Positions 25,374 through 33,394 of a DNA stretch of 50,847 nt are shown here, in pieces. This stretch comes from Treponema sp. (GTDB lineage Bacteria; Spirochaetota; Spirochaetia; Treponematales; Treponemataceae): NCBI GenBank assembly GCA_016297805.1, contig JAEDFX010000004.1, positions 1 to 50,847 of the forward strand. Direction: 5' to 3'. Position numbers and translations under genes: made by a program. The notes beneath the pieces are model-generated. The model had not been told where the DNA came from. It did not search any database and saw only the letters and a program-made list of their open reading frames with translations. Each line of letters opens with the position of its first letter. Positions within the stretch are counted from its first letter, which is position 1.

Positions 25374-26456
25374 ATGGAAGACATCAACGAATTTGAGAAC
25401 ATAGATATAAGCTCTTTTATTGAACCAACAGAAGCCGATAAAAAGGTCGATTCTGCCCGTGTAGAAATTTTCACAAAGCGTCAGAAGGATCTTATCAATC
25501 AGGTTTTCCCAATCATTCAATCTCATGACAAAGAGCACTATGAAATCTTCCTTAACAGAATTGCTGATATGGAGAACATTGCTTCTTCAATTGCAAGATT
25601 CCCTTCTCTGCTGGAAAAACATGAGCTTGCCGGTGGTACCCGTACACGCACAATTCTTATTGAATCTCTTATTAAACATCAGGATGATGGAGACCGTATT
25701 CTTCGCCTTCCAGCAAAAGCAATTTTGGGAAAAAGTCTTCTGGTTGCAAAAACACATACTCTTTCTGACTTTGCGAAAGTTACAAAACATCTTGGGGATG
25801 AATATTCAACTATTTCCAAGCAATTTGATACAGAAACAAACCTTTCCATGTTCTCCCTTTTAGCTGAGGATGTTTATTTGAACCTTATTTCAGATAACAC
25901 TCAGCCAATCGAATTCCGTAGAGAGTGGGCTTTGTCCCTTCTCCTGTTGTGGGAACACTGGAATGATCAGGCATCTGAAAACGTTGCTCCAGTTTTGCAG
26001 TCAGTTTGGCTTGCACGTCGTAAGCTGGCACCTGCATTTGGTACAATGATGGGAACAAGTGAACTTCTACTTATTTCTATGCAGATGGATGATGAATGGA
26101 TTAGCTTTATAAAACAGAAAATGGGTGACCCTGGAGTTACTCAGGCAATGGAAGAATTCCTTTTTGGTATTTCAACAGAACAGATTCAGACCCTTCGCAA
26201 TATCCTTAAGACTAAGGGGATTCCAGCAATTGGTCGTGATGAAGTTTCAAAATTCTTAGGAGAACACGTAAAAGCCGATGCCGGTTTGGACTACCGAGAC
26301 TTCTACTCTATGTATACAGTCCGCAGAGATAACGCACGCTCTCGTGCAAGAATGAAACTGGAAGGTCCTCGTAAAACTCTGGAAGATTACTTCGTTCAGT
26401 TTGTAACAGCTGAAAACAAGGAGAAACAGAACAATGACACCTTCGCAAAATCTTGA
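25374..26456 (+). CDS. Unknown soluble helical protein coupled to an XRE-cupin regulator
   Basis: A 360-residue protein without signal peptide or membrane segments. It is rich in predicted helices, with Arg/Lys-rich segments near 95-115 and at the C-terminus (YTVRRDNARSRARMKLEG), which could bind nucleic acid or anionic ligands. I do not recognise a family or catalytic motif. The sequence looks like a conserved spirochaetal hypothetical. Its last 23 bases overlap the next gene, whose Shine-Dalgarno lies inside this one, so the two proteins are made in linked amounts. A functional link to the regulator is therefore likely but unproven. Confidence 0.75.
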   Translation: MEDINEFENIDISSFIEPTEADKKVDSARVEIFTKRQKDLINQVFPIIQSHDKEHYEIFLNRIADMENIASSIARFPSLLEKHELAGGTRTRTILIESLIKHQDDGDRILRLPAKAILGKSLLVAKTHTLSDFAKVTKHLGDEYSTISKQFDTETNLSMFSLLAEDVYLNLISDNTQPIEFRREWALSLLLLWEHWNDQASENVAPVLQSVWLARRKLAPAFGTMMGTSELLLISMQMDDEWISFIKQKMGDPGVTQAMEEFLFGISTEQIQTLRNILKTKGIPAIGRDEVSKFLGEHVKADAGLDYRDFYSMYTVRRDNARSRARMKLEGPRKTLEDYFVQFVTAENKEKQNNDTFAKS

Positions 26457-27054
26457 TTCTAACAACGAAGAAGAATATAAAGTAAAAAAAAGAACATATC
26501 ATTTTGGAGAAAAGCTTAGAGAAGTTCGTGAACACAAGGGCTACACCCTTAAAGTTGTAGCACAGCGTGCGGGCGTAAGTGAAAGTCTTGTTTCTCAGAT
26601 AGAAAGAAACCATGTTTCACCTGCAATTGATACACTTCTCGCTTTGGCCGAAGTTCTTGATATTAATCTGGAATATCTTTTTGAAGAATATCGCAAAGAA
26701 CGTCCTGTTCAAATTATCCGAGCAGACGAAAGACCTTCTGTTCAGGATGATGATATTACTTTTGAAGGATTAGCAAAGCCAACTGGTACCGATAATCCTC
26801 TGGAAGTATATGTTATGAAAATTCCTGCCGGCCTTCACACTCATCGAGGTTCTTACGGGCACTTTGGTCGTGAAATTGGATACATTACAAAAGGTCAGGC
26901 AATGCTCACATATAACAATGAGCAGTATGTTCTGAATGAGGGTGACAGTGTTTCTTTTGATGCCCGTGCACCTCATGTCATTCAGAATGTAGGAAAAAGT
27001 GATATGGAATCCGTTTGGGTAGTAACACCTGCACAACGCTTCCTTGAGCATTAA
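26434..27054 (+). CDS. XRE-family regulator with C-terminal cupin domain
   Basis: A 206-residue transcription factor of the HTH-cupin type. The N-terminal helix-turn-helix (about 25-80) shows LREVREHKGYTLKVVAQRAG, VSESLVSQIERN and SPAIDTLLALAEVLDI. The C-terminal cupin_2 barrel (about 130-200) contains GEIGYITKGQA-like sequence (REIGYITKGQAML), NEGDSVSFDARAPH and IQNVGKSD. Members of this group sense small metabolites such as amino acids or polyamines through the cupin. AAGGAG lies 9 bases before the ATG. It is translated from the same message as the upstream unknown gene and is followed 6 bases later by the glycosidase gene, which is a plausible target or partner. Confidence 0.92.
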   Translation: MTPSQNLDSNNEEEYKVKKRTYHFGEKLREVREHKGYTLKVVAQRAGVSESLVSQIERNHVSPAIDTLLALAEVLDINLEYLFEEYRKERPVQIIRADERPSVQDDDITFEGLAKPTGTDNPLEVYVMKIPAGLHTHRGSYGHFGREIGYITKGQAMLTYNNEQYVLNEGDSVSFDARAPHVIQNVGKSDMESVWVVTPAQRFLEH

Positions 27055-27060
27055 TCGACT

Positions 27061-27924
27061 ATGAAAAAATTACCTTCTCAATTAATTGCAGTAGTTTTTC
27101 TGTTATTGTTAACTTCCTGTAAAACTACTGCAGTTTTACTTGCCGAAAAATATACAAACCCACTTGTACTCCCTGTAGAAGAACTCTGTCCAGAAGAAAT
27201 CGAATGGACAAATATTGAAGTAGCAGATTTACCAGCTGAAACTTTTCAGATGACTGGAAATATTGTAAAAAGCACCAATTCCCAATGGAAATGCATAAAA
27301 ATTGACTTAGATACACCAGGCCTGGAAATTGCCGCTACTCCATACAGGGAAGATTTAGGAAAACACTTTTACCTTAAACAGTTTGCACAAAAAAATAAAA
27401 CCATTACCGCCATAAATACAGTTCCTTTTGATTTAGATGGCAGAACTTATATTCCCGTAAGTGTTGTAAAAATTGATGGAGAAATAATCTGTCCTCCAAC
27501 ACAGCTTTATGCAGTTTTAGGGATTACTAAAAAAGATGGAAAGCTTAGAGCTACAATCCGTTCAACTCAGGAAGCAGAACAGATTGCAGAATTTGATTAC
27601 GCTTTTGGCGGTTTTTTTACTATTCTTGATAACAACAGAATTTTTGAATTTGAAAAATATAAGCGCTCCAGAAGTGCTGCAGGAATTTCTGATGGCGGCA
27701 GATTTCTGTATCTTTTTGCAGGGTGCGGAATAAACTGTCCCACAGGAAGAAATGGTTTTAATTTTGAAGAGTGTGCCCTTATTTTGCAAAAGCTGGGCTG
27801 TGATTCAGCTATGGAATTTGACGGCGGACACTCTACAGGTCTTACTCTGAAAAATAAAAATGCCATAAAACCTAGTCTCCAAAGGAAAGTTCCTGCTGCT
27901 TTTGGAATAAAAATTTCTGAATAA
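27061..27924 (+). CDS. Phosphodiester glycosidase (NAGPA/DUF2233) lipoprotein
   Basis: A 287-residue lipoprotein (lipobox LLTSC, Cys about 20) with a phosphodiester glycosidase domain of the NAGPA family. Visible blocks are TAINTVPFDLDG, KRSRSAAGISDGGRFLYLFA (family TAIG/AAGI block) and AMEFDGGHSTGLTL, which corresponds to the LDGGGSTTM active-site motif. Human NAGPA uncovers mannose-6-phosphate by removing GlcNAc; bacterial members are thought to act on envelope or extracellular phosphodiester glycans. It begins 6 bases after the XRE-cupin stop, with no clear ribosome-binding site, so translation probably depends on coupling. Confidence 0.82.
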   Translation: MKKLPSQLIAVVFLLLLTSCKTTAVLLAEKYTNPLVLPVEELCPEEIEWTNIEVADLPAETFQMTGNIVKSTNSQWKCIKIDLDTPGLEIAATPYREDLGKHFYLKQFAQKNKTITAINTVPFDLDGRTYIPVSVVKIDGEIICPPTQLYAVLGITKKDGKLRATIRSTQEAEQIAEFDYAFGGFFTILDNNRIFEFEKYKRSRSAAGISDGGRFLYLFAGCGINCPTGRNGFNFEECALILQKLGCDSAMEFDGGHSTGLTLKNKNAIKPSLQRKVPAAFGIKISE

Positions 27925-27947
27925 ATATTAAATTTTTTGAATAATTA

Positions 27948-27976
27948 TTGAAACAAAAACCTATTATCCGTATAAT
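27948..27976 (+). promoter_or_regulatory. Predicted strong promoter of citrate synthase
   Basis: TTGAAA (27948-27953), a 17-base spacer and a perfect TATAAT (27971-27976) predict a start near 27983 and a leader of about 77 bases. The leader has no obvious riboswitch fold. CGGAGG precedes the ATG. Confidence 0.78.
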
Positions 27977-28059
27977 TATGTAATTTTGTTGAATATAAAC
28001 TGTATAAATATACATTTTGTATTTCGTATACAATACTAACAGAAAAAACGGAGGCTCCT

Positions 28060-29421
28060 ATGGCAATGATAAAAGAAGAACAGGAAATCATTAAAAAGTT
28101 GGAAAAACTTGCTGTTCACAATGACCCTATCGATCAGAAACTTTACAGTAAATATGATGTTAAACGTGGACTCCGTAATGCCAATGGTACTGGTGTACTT
28201 GTAGGTCTTACAGCAATTGGTGATGTAGTTGGTTATGAAATCAAGGACAATCAGAAGGTTGCAGTTCCTGGTCGTCTTGTTTATCGTGGTTATAACGTTG
28301 AAGACTTAATTAAAGATGCAGAAAAAAATCATCAGTTTGGATATGAACAGTGTGCATTCCTTCTCCTTTTCGGAGAACTTCCAACTCAGGATCAGCTGGA
28401 TGCCTTCAGTGCATATTTAGGCGAGTGTCGTGTACTTCCTCCTAACTTTACAGAAGACATGATTATGAAAGCTCCATCTAACGATATTATGAATAAAATG
28501 GCCCGTGGTGTTCTGGCAAGTTATTCTTATGATGATGACCCAGAAAATCGTGCTGTAGGAAATATCATTCGTCAGTGCATTCAGTTAATTGCCCGATTCT
28601 CTACTTTGGCAGCTTATGGTTATCAGGCAAAACGCCGTTATTACGACAATAAATCTATGTTCGTACATAATCCAAAACCAGAGCTTTCTACTGCAGAAAA
28701 TTTCCTGCGCCTTATCCGCTCAGATAAGCAGTATACTCGTCTAGAAGCAGAAATCCTTGACCTGGCACTTATTCTTCATGCTGAACACGGTGGTGGTAAC
28801 AACTCTTCTCTTACAGTTCACGTTGTTTCTTCTGCAGATACAGATACATATTCTGCAATAGCAGCAGCTGTTGGTTCCCTTAAAGGACGCCGTCATGGTG
28901 GCGCAAATATCCGTGTAATCGAAATGATGGATGAAATTAAAGCCAACGTAAAAGACTGGTCAAATGAAAAAGAAGTTGAAGCTTACCTCAGAAAAATTGT
29001 TGATGGAGAAGCTTTTGATCATACTGGAAAAATCTACGGTATTGGTCATGCCGTATATACAATCAGCGACCCTCGTGAAGTTCTTCTTAAAGCTAAAGCA
29101 AAAGATTTGGCAAAAGAAAAAGGCTTCCTTCCAGAATTCGAGCTTTATAACATTATTGAAAAGCTTGCTCCAGCACTTATTCAGGAAAAGCATCCTTCTG
29201 CAGAAAGAGTTTGTGCTAACGTAGACTTCTATTCTGGATTTGTATATACAATGCTGAACATTCCTCGTGAATTGTACACTCCAATCTTTGCAATTTCCAG
29301 AATTGCTGGATGGTCTGCTCACCGTATTGAGGAAATTGTCAGTGGCGGAAGAATTTACCGTCCTGCATACAAGAACATTTATGCAGAACGAGATTATATT
29401 CCAATGTCTGAAAGAAAATAG
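28060..29421 (+). CDS. gltA: Citrate synthase
   Basis: Condenses acetyl-CoA and oxaloacetate to citrate. At 453 residues it is a type I-like citrate synthase with an N-terminal extension. Catalytic residues are in LILHAEHGGGNNSSLTVHV (first His), GIGHAVYTISDPRE (second His) and the C-terminal NVDFYSGFVY (Asp). Citrate and CoA-binding stretches KGRRHGGAN and SAHRIEEI are present. In host-associated treponemes, which lack a full TCA cycle, it probably feeds glutamate synthesis; this is inference. Strong promoter and CGGAGG ribosome-binding site upstream. rsuA starts 8 bases after its stop. Confidence 0.95.
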   Translation: MAMIKEEQEIIKKLEKLAVHNDPIDQKLYSKYDVKRGLRNANGTGVLVGLTAIGDVVGYEIKDNQKVAVPGRLVYRGYNVEDLIKDAEKNHQFGYEQCAFLLLFGELPTQDQLDAFSAYLGECRVLPPNFTEDMIMKAPSNDIMNKMARGVLASYSYDDDPENRAVGNIIRQCIQLIARFSTLAAYGYQAKRRYYDNKSMFVHNPKPELSTAENFLRLIRSDKQYTRLEAEILDLALILHAEHGGGNNSSLTVHVVSSADTDTYSAIAAAVGSLKGRRHGGANIRVIEMMDEIKANVKDWSNEKEVEAYLRKIVDGEAFDHTGKIYGIGHAVYTISDPREVLLKAKAKDLAKEKGFLPEFELYNIIEKLAPALIQEKHPSAERVCANVDFYSGFVYTMLNIPRELYTPIFAISRIAGWSAHRIEEIVSGGRIYRPAYKNIYAERDYIPMSERK

Positions 29422-29429
29422 TCGTATCT

Positions 29430-30173
29430 ATGGCAAAAGAACGAGTAGATAAAATCTTAGCCCATGAAGGCTTTGGTTCCCGCAAGGATATACGAAAACT
29501 TCTCCGTTCTTCAGAAGTACTGTTGAACGGAAAGCGTATATTTGATCCAGGGACTCAGTTTGATTCAGAAAATGACTTGATTACCATTGATGGTGAAGAA
29601 GTTGATTTACATGGTCATATCTATCTGATGATGAACAAACCGAAACACACAATTTCTTCGAACAAAGATGGTGAACACGAAACTGTTTTTGATTTACTGG
29701 ACGATTCTTTTAAAACTCCATATTTACAAGAAAAACTACATCTGATTGGTCGCCTGGATATGGACACAGAAGGCATGCTGCTTTTCACCACAGACGGAGA
29801 ACTTACACATCGTCTTATTTCTCCAAAATCCCATATAAGTAAAACCTATTTATGTTGTCTTGAACATCCGGAAACTCCAGAACATCAGCAGCAAATCACA
29901 GAACAATTTAAAGCTGGCATTGAAGTTGGTCCGGAAGATAATGAGTCTGGGTTCCTTTGTGAACCTGCTTTTATTGAATGGAAAGACGAATCTACTGCTC
30001 ATCTGACAATTTACGAAGGAAAATATCATCAGGTAAAAAGAATGTTTATTGCTGTAGGAAACAAGATTGCTTATCTTAAAAGACTTTCCATGGGAAAACT
30101 GGAACTTGATTCTACTCTTGCATTAGGCGAATACAAATATCTTACTGATGACGATTTAAAAAAACTGGTTTAA
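29430..30173 (+). CDS. rsuA: RsuA-family 16S rRNA pseudouridine synthase
   Basis: A 247-residue enzyme with an N-terminal S4 RNA-binding domain (RVDKILAHEGFGSRKDIRKL) and a pseudouridine synthase domain. The catalytic block is LIGRLDMDTEGMLLFTTDG, where the Asp of GRLD is the nucleophile; HQVKRMFIAVGNKI is the second family motif. RsuA modifies U516 of 16S rRNA; RluB/E/F relatives act on 23S, and the assignment to RsuA is by overall size and layout. It follows citrate synthase by 8 bases without a clear ribosome-binding site and is likely co-transcribed. A triple palindrome follows the stop. Confidence 0.88.
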   Translation: MAKERVDKILAHEGFGSRKDIRKLLRSSEVLLNGKRIFDPGTQFDSENDLITIDGEEVDLHGHIYLMMNKPKHTISSNKDGEHETVFDLLDDSFKTPYLQEKLHLIGRLDMDTEGMLLFTTDGELTHRLISPKSHISKTYLCCLEHPETPEHQQQITEQFKAGIEVGPEDNESGFLCEPAFIEWKDESTAHLTIYEGKYHQVKRMFIAVGNKIAYLKRLSMGKLELDSTLALGEYKYLTDDDLKKLV

Positions 30174-30206
30174 TTATCTGCCGACAGCCGACGAATATTT
30201 CTTCCA

Positions 30207-30303
30207 TGATACAGTGGTGTCAGTCATCGCTGTATCACTTGATACGCTGATGTCAGTCATCACTGTTATATTTGATACAGCGATGACTGACATCAGCGTA
30301 TCA
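30207..30303. repeat. Three tandem 31-base palindromes (TGATAC...GTATCA family)
   Basis: Units at 30207-30237, 30240-30270 and 30273-30303 start 33 bases apart. Each runs TGATAC, then a GTG/CTG/GCG spacer, the core TGTCAGTCATC or its complement GATGACTGACATC, and ends GTATCA (the middle unit ends TTATA). Unit 3 is nearly the reverse complement of units 1-2. Units of the same length and core occur at 45771-45862 and 47056-47127. The set lies between rsuA and the fhs promoter and could form a strong stem. Confidence 0.88.
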
Positions 30304-30365
30304 TTAAAAGAATTGTAGTAATATGTCATTTTTTTTAAGTTAAGATTTGTTATTTTTTTATCCGC

Positions 30366-30394
30366 TTGAACACTCGGTCTTTATCCGTTAAAAT
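30366..30394 (+). promoter_or_regulatory. Predicted promoter of fhs
   Basis: TTGAAC (30366-30371), a 17-base spacer and TAAAAT (30389-30394) point to fhs with a leader of about 22 bases. It overlaps the longest possible fhs reading frame, which supports the downstream ATG as the true start. Confidence 0.65.
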
Positions 30395-30422
30395 TGTTTC
30401 ACTATATTTTATCGAGGATAAT

Positions 30423-32099
30423 ATGACAGATATCGAAATTGCACAGAAAAACATTATGGATCCTATTACTAAAGTAGCAGGAAAAATTGGTCTTTCAGAA
30501 AACAGTCTCGAGCTTTACGGTACTTACAAGGCTAAAATTTCTTTTGAAGAACTTAAAACTTTACAGAATAAAGCCTCCTCGAATCCTGGAAAATTAATTC
30601 TTGTTACTGCAGTTACTCCTACTCCAGCTGGAGAAGGTAAATCAACTGTATCTATTGGACTTGCTGATGGACTTAATAAAATTGGTAAAAAAACAGTTGT
30701 TGCATTGCGTGAACCAAGTCTTGGACCTTGTTTTGGTGTAAAAGGTGGTGCCTGCGGTGGTGGATACGCACAGATTGTTCCAATGGAAGAAATCAACCTT
30801 CACTTTACAGGTGATATTCACGCCATCAGCATTGCAAACAATCTTATTTCAGCTCTTATTGATAATCACTTGCAGCAAGGAAATGAATTAAATATTGATT
30901 CCAGAACAATTTCATGGAAACGCTGCGTTGATTTAAATGACCGTGCACTCCGCAACATTACAATTGGTCTTGGAGGACGCATGCAAGGTGTCCCTCGTGA
31001 AGATCATTTTACAATTGCCGTTGCATCAGAAATTATGGCAATTGTTTGTCTTTCTAAAACTATTACAGAACTTAAACAGCGTCTTGACCGCATTGTAATT
31101 GGCCAGAATTATGAAAAAGAAAATGTTATTTTCGGTCAGCTTAAATGTACTGGTGCAGTTGCTGCCCTGTTAAAAGATGTAATTAAGCCTAATCTGGTTC
31201 AGACCCTGGAAAAAAATCCTGCATTCGTTCATGGCGGTCCTTTTGCCAATATTGCTCACGGATGTAACTCTGTAAATGCAACATTATGCGCTTTAGGAAC
31301 AGGTGATTATGTTGTAACAGAAGCAGGTTTTGCTGCAGATTTAGGAGCAGAAAAATTCCTTGATATAAAATGTCGTTCTGCAGGACTTAAACCAGATGCA
31401 GTTGTAATCGTTGCAACAATCCGTGCTTTGAAAATGCATGGCGGAGTGACAAAAGCTGATTTAAGCACTCCTGATTGTGCCGCACTGGAAAAGGGTTTTG
31501 AAAATCTTAAGGTTCATATCGAAAATATTTCAAAATTCGGTTTGCAGTCAGTCGTAGCTATTAATAAATTCATTACTGACAGTGATGATGAAATCGCTCT
31601 TATTGAAAAACTTTGTTCTGAAGTTGGTTCAAAGGCAATATTGACTGAAGGATGGGGAAAAGGTGGCGAAGGTGCGGTAGACCTGGCTAAAGCCGTTGTA
31701 GAAATTGCTGATAATGGTAAATCTGATTATCACCCACTTTACGAATTGGAAATGCCGTTAGCAGATAAGATTCGCAAAATTGCAACAGAGATTTACCGTG
31801 CAGATAGAGTTGAATTCGACAGCACCGCATTAAATAAGCTTAAAACTTTTGAAGCAAACGGATATGGAAATCTTCCAGTTTGTATTGCAAAAACACAGAA
31901 CTCTATAAGCCATGATCCTAAATTAATAGGTGCACCAAGTGGATTTACCTTCCCTGTTCGTGACGTTCAGTTATATGCAGGAGCAGGTTTTGTAGTTGCA
32001 CTTGCCGGAGATATTATGACAATGCCAGGACTTCCAAAAGCACCTGCAGCATTGAATATTGATGTAGATGACAACGGTATAATTACAGGATTATTCTAA
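30423..32099 (+). CDS. fhs: Formate-tetrahydrofolate ligase
   Basis: ATP-dependent activation of formate to 10-formyl-THF, the entry step of one-carbon metabolism. The P-loop TPTPAGEGKSTVSIGL is near residues 67-82. Other family blocks are REPSLGPCFGVKGGACGGGYAQ, LHFTGDIHAI, GRMQGVPREDHFTI and the C-terminal MPGLPKAPAA. A frame begins 19 codons earlier at 30366, but GAGGA upstream and a family-typical length of 558 residues favour the ATG at 30423. Together with metH it supports folate-linked metabolism. A small antisense gene may overlap its 3' end. Confidence 0.96.
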   Translation: MTDIEIAQKNIMDPITKVAGKIGLSENSLELYGTYKAKISFEELKTLQNKASSNPGKLILVTAVTPTPAGEGKSTVSIGLADGLNKIGKKTVVALREPSLGPCFGVKGGACGGGYAQIVPMEEINLHFTGDIHAISIANNLISALIDNHLQQGNELNIDSRTISWKRCVDLNDRALRNITIGLGGRMQGVPREDHFTIAVASEIMAIVCLSKTITELKQRLDRIVIGQNYEKENVIFGQLKCTGAVAALLKDVIKPNLVQTLEKNPAFVHGGPFANIAHGCNSVNATLCALGTGDYVVTEAGFAADLGAEKFLDIKCRSAGLKPDAVVIVATIRALKMHGGVTKADLSTPDCAALEKGFENLKVHIENISKFGLQSVVAINKFITDSDDEIALIEKLCSEVGSKAILTEGWGKGGEGAVDLAKAVVEIADNGKSDYHPLYELEMPLADKIRKIATEIYRADRVEFDSTALNKLKTFEANGYGNLPVCIAKTQNSISHDPKLIGAPSGFTFPVRDVQLYAGAGFVVALAGDIMTMPGLPKAPAALNIDVDDNGIITGLF

Positions 32100-32238
32100 A
32101 TTCTGACTTTTCAGCTTCGGCAGGATTTTTTGCAATGGCAATAATTCCACCATTATGTAACCAAGGGTCACTGTGAATTGCAGATAGTATTCTGTCACAA
32201 TCAATATCTTCAGAAGAAGAAACCAAAATTTTTTTCAT
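32083..32238 (-). CDS. Possible 51-residue small protein, tail-overlapping fhs
   Basis: A short frame on the minus strand encodes 51 residues starting MKKILVSSSEDIDCDRIL, with an ATG at 32238 and a well-placed GAGG 8 bases upstream. Its stop lies within the last codons of fhs (17-base convergent overlap). The N-terminus resembles a beta-strand followed by an acidic helix, but I recognise no family. It could be a real small protein or the remnant of a longer gene cut down during the rearrangements around the neighbouring tRNA. Codon use looks like that of its neighbours. Confidence 0.45.
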   Translation of the reverse strand: MKKILVSSSEDIDCDRILSAIHSDPWLHNGGIIAIAKNPAEAEKSEFRIIL

Positions 32239-32269
32239 AAAACAAGCCTCAATTTTTAAATATATAATA

Positions 32270-32343
32270 TGATCCAGATGCGATTCGAACGCACGACCTT
32301 CCGCTTAGGAGGCGGATGCTCTATCCAGCTGAGCTACTGAACC
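32270..32343 (-). tRNA. tRNA-Arg (anticodon CCU)
   Basis: On the minus strand a full cloverleaf can be drawn: acceptor GGTTCAG/CTGGATC with two G-U pairs, D arm AGCTCAGCTGGATAGAGC, anticodon stem TCCGC/GCGGA with loop CTCCTAA (anticodon CCT in DNA) and T arm GTGCG-TTCGAAT-CGCAT. CCA is not encoded. It reads the AGG codon. A broken copy lies directly upstream on the same strand. Confidence 0.92.
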
Positions 32344-32362
32344 AAAATAACAAAAACAAATA

Positions 32363-32400
32363 TCGCATCTGGCTGTTCAAGCAGGTGTATCCAGATGCGA
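32363..32400. repeat. 10-base inverted copy of the tRNA 3' end
   Basis: TCGCATCTGG (32363-32372) and CCAGATGCGA (32391-32400) form a perfect inverted repeat with an 18-base loop. The right arm is the T-arm/acceptor end of the broken tRNA, so the left arm is an inverted fragment of the same tRNA end. It lies between the intact and broken tRNA copies. Confidence 0.75.
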
Positions 32401-32517
32401 TTAGAACGCACGACCTGCCGATTAGGTTATACAATAGCAAATGCGTTAAAAAGGCTTGCAAAAGCAAGACTTTAGCATTTACCTTCAACTAGCTCTATCC
32501 AGCTGAGCTACTGAACC
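32389..32517 (-). pseudogene. tRNA-Arg(CCU) copy interrupted in the anticodon arm
   Basis: The 5' part (32517 down to about 32491) is identical to the intact tRNA through the D arm, and the upstream flank ACCAAAATAACAAAAACA is duplicated too. About 64 bases of other sequence (about 32427-32490) then replace the 5' half of the anticodon arm. The tRNA resumes at CCTAAT and continues to the acceptor. The insert folds (AAATGC/GCATTT outer, CTTGC-TTTT-GCAAG inner, then CCTTTTT). The T loop is TTCTAAT instead of TTCGAAT and the terminal acceptor pair is lost, so it is probably non-functional. Confidence 0.85.
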
Positions 32518-32537
32518 AAAATAACAAAAACAATGTC

Positions 32538-33377
32538 TTAAAAATTATAATACACGCCTGATTTAGCCAGGCCTGCAAAGCCATCTATAATTGCATCAAT
32601 ACTATTGACCGCCTCATTATAGTGACATAAATACATTTTAGAACGAATATCTGGAGATAAACTGCACAGCTGATCATAAGAAGCATGAACGCCAGCAGAA
32701 TAGCCCGAAACATCACAATCATGAAAAATGTATTCTATATTTTTATATTCAGAAAGAAGATATCTTAACTGTGCCTCATTAAACTGTGTATCTCCAGTAA
32801 AAAGAATCTTCTCATCCAACAGAACTCCATAAGACAACTGAGAATTACGCAAACTGCCTCCAACAGAAGTCACATGTCGGGTTCTAAACAATTTTATATC
32901 AAGATCACCAAGCACTGCATGATAAATCTCAAAAGGCTTTTTTTGAATACGTTCGTTTTCAATCTCAGAAAAATAATCTTCAAATTTCATTTTTCCGTTT
33001 TCACTGAACTGAATACCGCCACGTAAAGATTCATTCCAAAGCTTCTTTTTGAAAGGTTTTGGAATAATCAGGTTTATAGGCTTTTTAGTAACATATTTGC
33101 CAACCAAAACCATTTCCTCAACACCACCAATATGATCCGCATGAGGATGAGTAAGAATCATATTTCTAATTTCAGAAGGTTTTGTTGCATATCTGTTTTC
33201 TAACGCATACGGACACAATGTTCCGCAATCTATCAAAAGATGAGTTTCCCCTTTCACAACAAGAAGATTAGTCTGAAAATTATTCTTAATAAAAGCACTC
33301 CCTGTTCCTATAAAAAACAGAGAAAGTTCTCCATTATTAGTTAATTCTATTTTCTTCTCAAAGGGTTTAATTTTCAT
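32538..33377 (-). CDS. Metallo-beta-lactamase-fold hydrolase (RNase Z-like)
   Basis: A 279-residue MBL-fold protein. Metal ligands are in LTHPHADHIGG (HxHxDH), the later FRTRHVTS (His), LFTGDTQF (bridging Asp) and LCHYNEA (His). LFFIGTGSAF and NLLVVKGETHLLIDCG match the first strands of the RNase Z/PhnP branch. RNase Z would trim tRNA 3' ends, and the adjacent tRNA is suggestive, but the family is broad and the substrate is not fixed by sequence. An extended -10 (TGTTATAAT) lies 8 bases before the ATG, so it can be transcribed separately from the HAD gene 9 bases upstream. Confidence 0.82.
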   Translation of the reverse strand: MKIKPFEKKIELTNNGELSLFFIGTGSAFIKNNFQTNLLVVKGETHLLIDCGTLCPYALENRYATKPSEIRNMILTHPHADHIGGVEEMVLVGKYVTKKPINLIIPKPFKKKLWNESLRGGIQFSENGKMKFEDYFSEIENERIQKKPFEIYHAVLGDLDIKLFRTRHVTSVGGSLRNSQLSYGVLLDEKILFTGDTQFNEAQLRYLLSEYKNIEYIFHDCDVSGYSAGVHASYDQLCSLSPDIRSKMYLCHYNEAVNSIDAIIDGFAGLAKSGVYYNF

Positions 33378-33385
33378 CTTGATGC

Positions 33386-33394
33386 ATTATAACA
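33386..33394 (-). promoter_or_regulatory. Extended -10 promoter just before the MBL gene
   Basis: On the minus strand TGTTATAAT (TGn-TATAAT) ends 8 bases before the ATG at 33377. No good -35 is seen, as is common for extended -10 promoters. It overlaps the stop of the HAD gene and would give an almost leaderless message. Confidence 0.45.

Noticed and set aside
27977..28059. Riboswitch in the citrate synthase leader
   Set aside because: The leader is about 77 bases and AT-rich; I could not draw any conserved fold.
30366..30422. Upstream start for fhs
   Set aside because: The extension overlaps a good promoter and adds 19 residues not expected in the family.
32427..32490. Group I intron in tRNA-Arg(CCU)
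   Set aside because: The insert is only about 64 bases, far below the size of a group I intron core, and the flanking tRNA has damaging changes.
32538..33377. Firm assignment as RNase Z because of the adjacent tRNA
   Set aside because: The MBL fold is shared by many hydrolases and adjacency to a tRNA is weak evidence, so only a general call is given.
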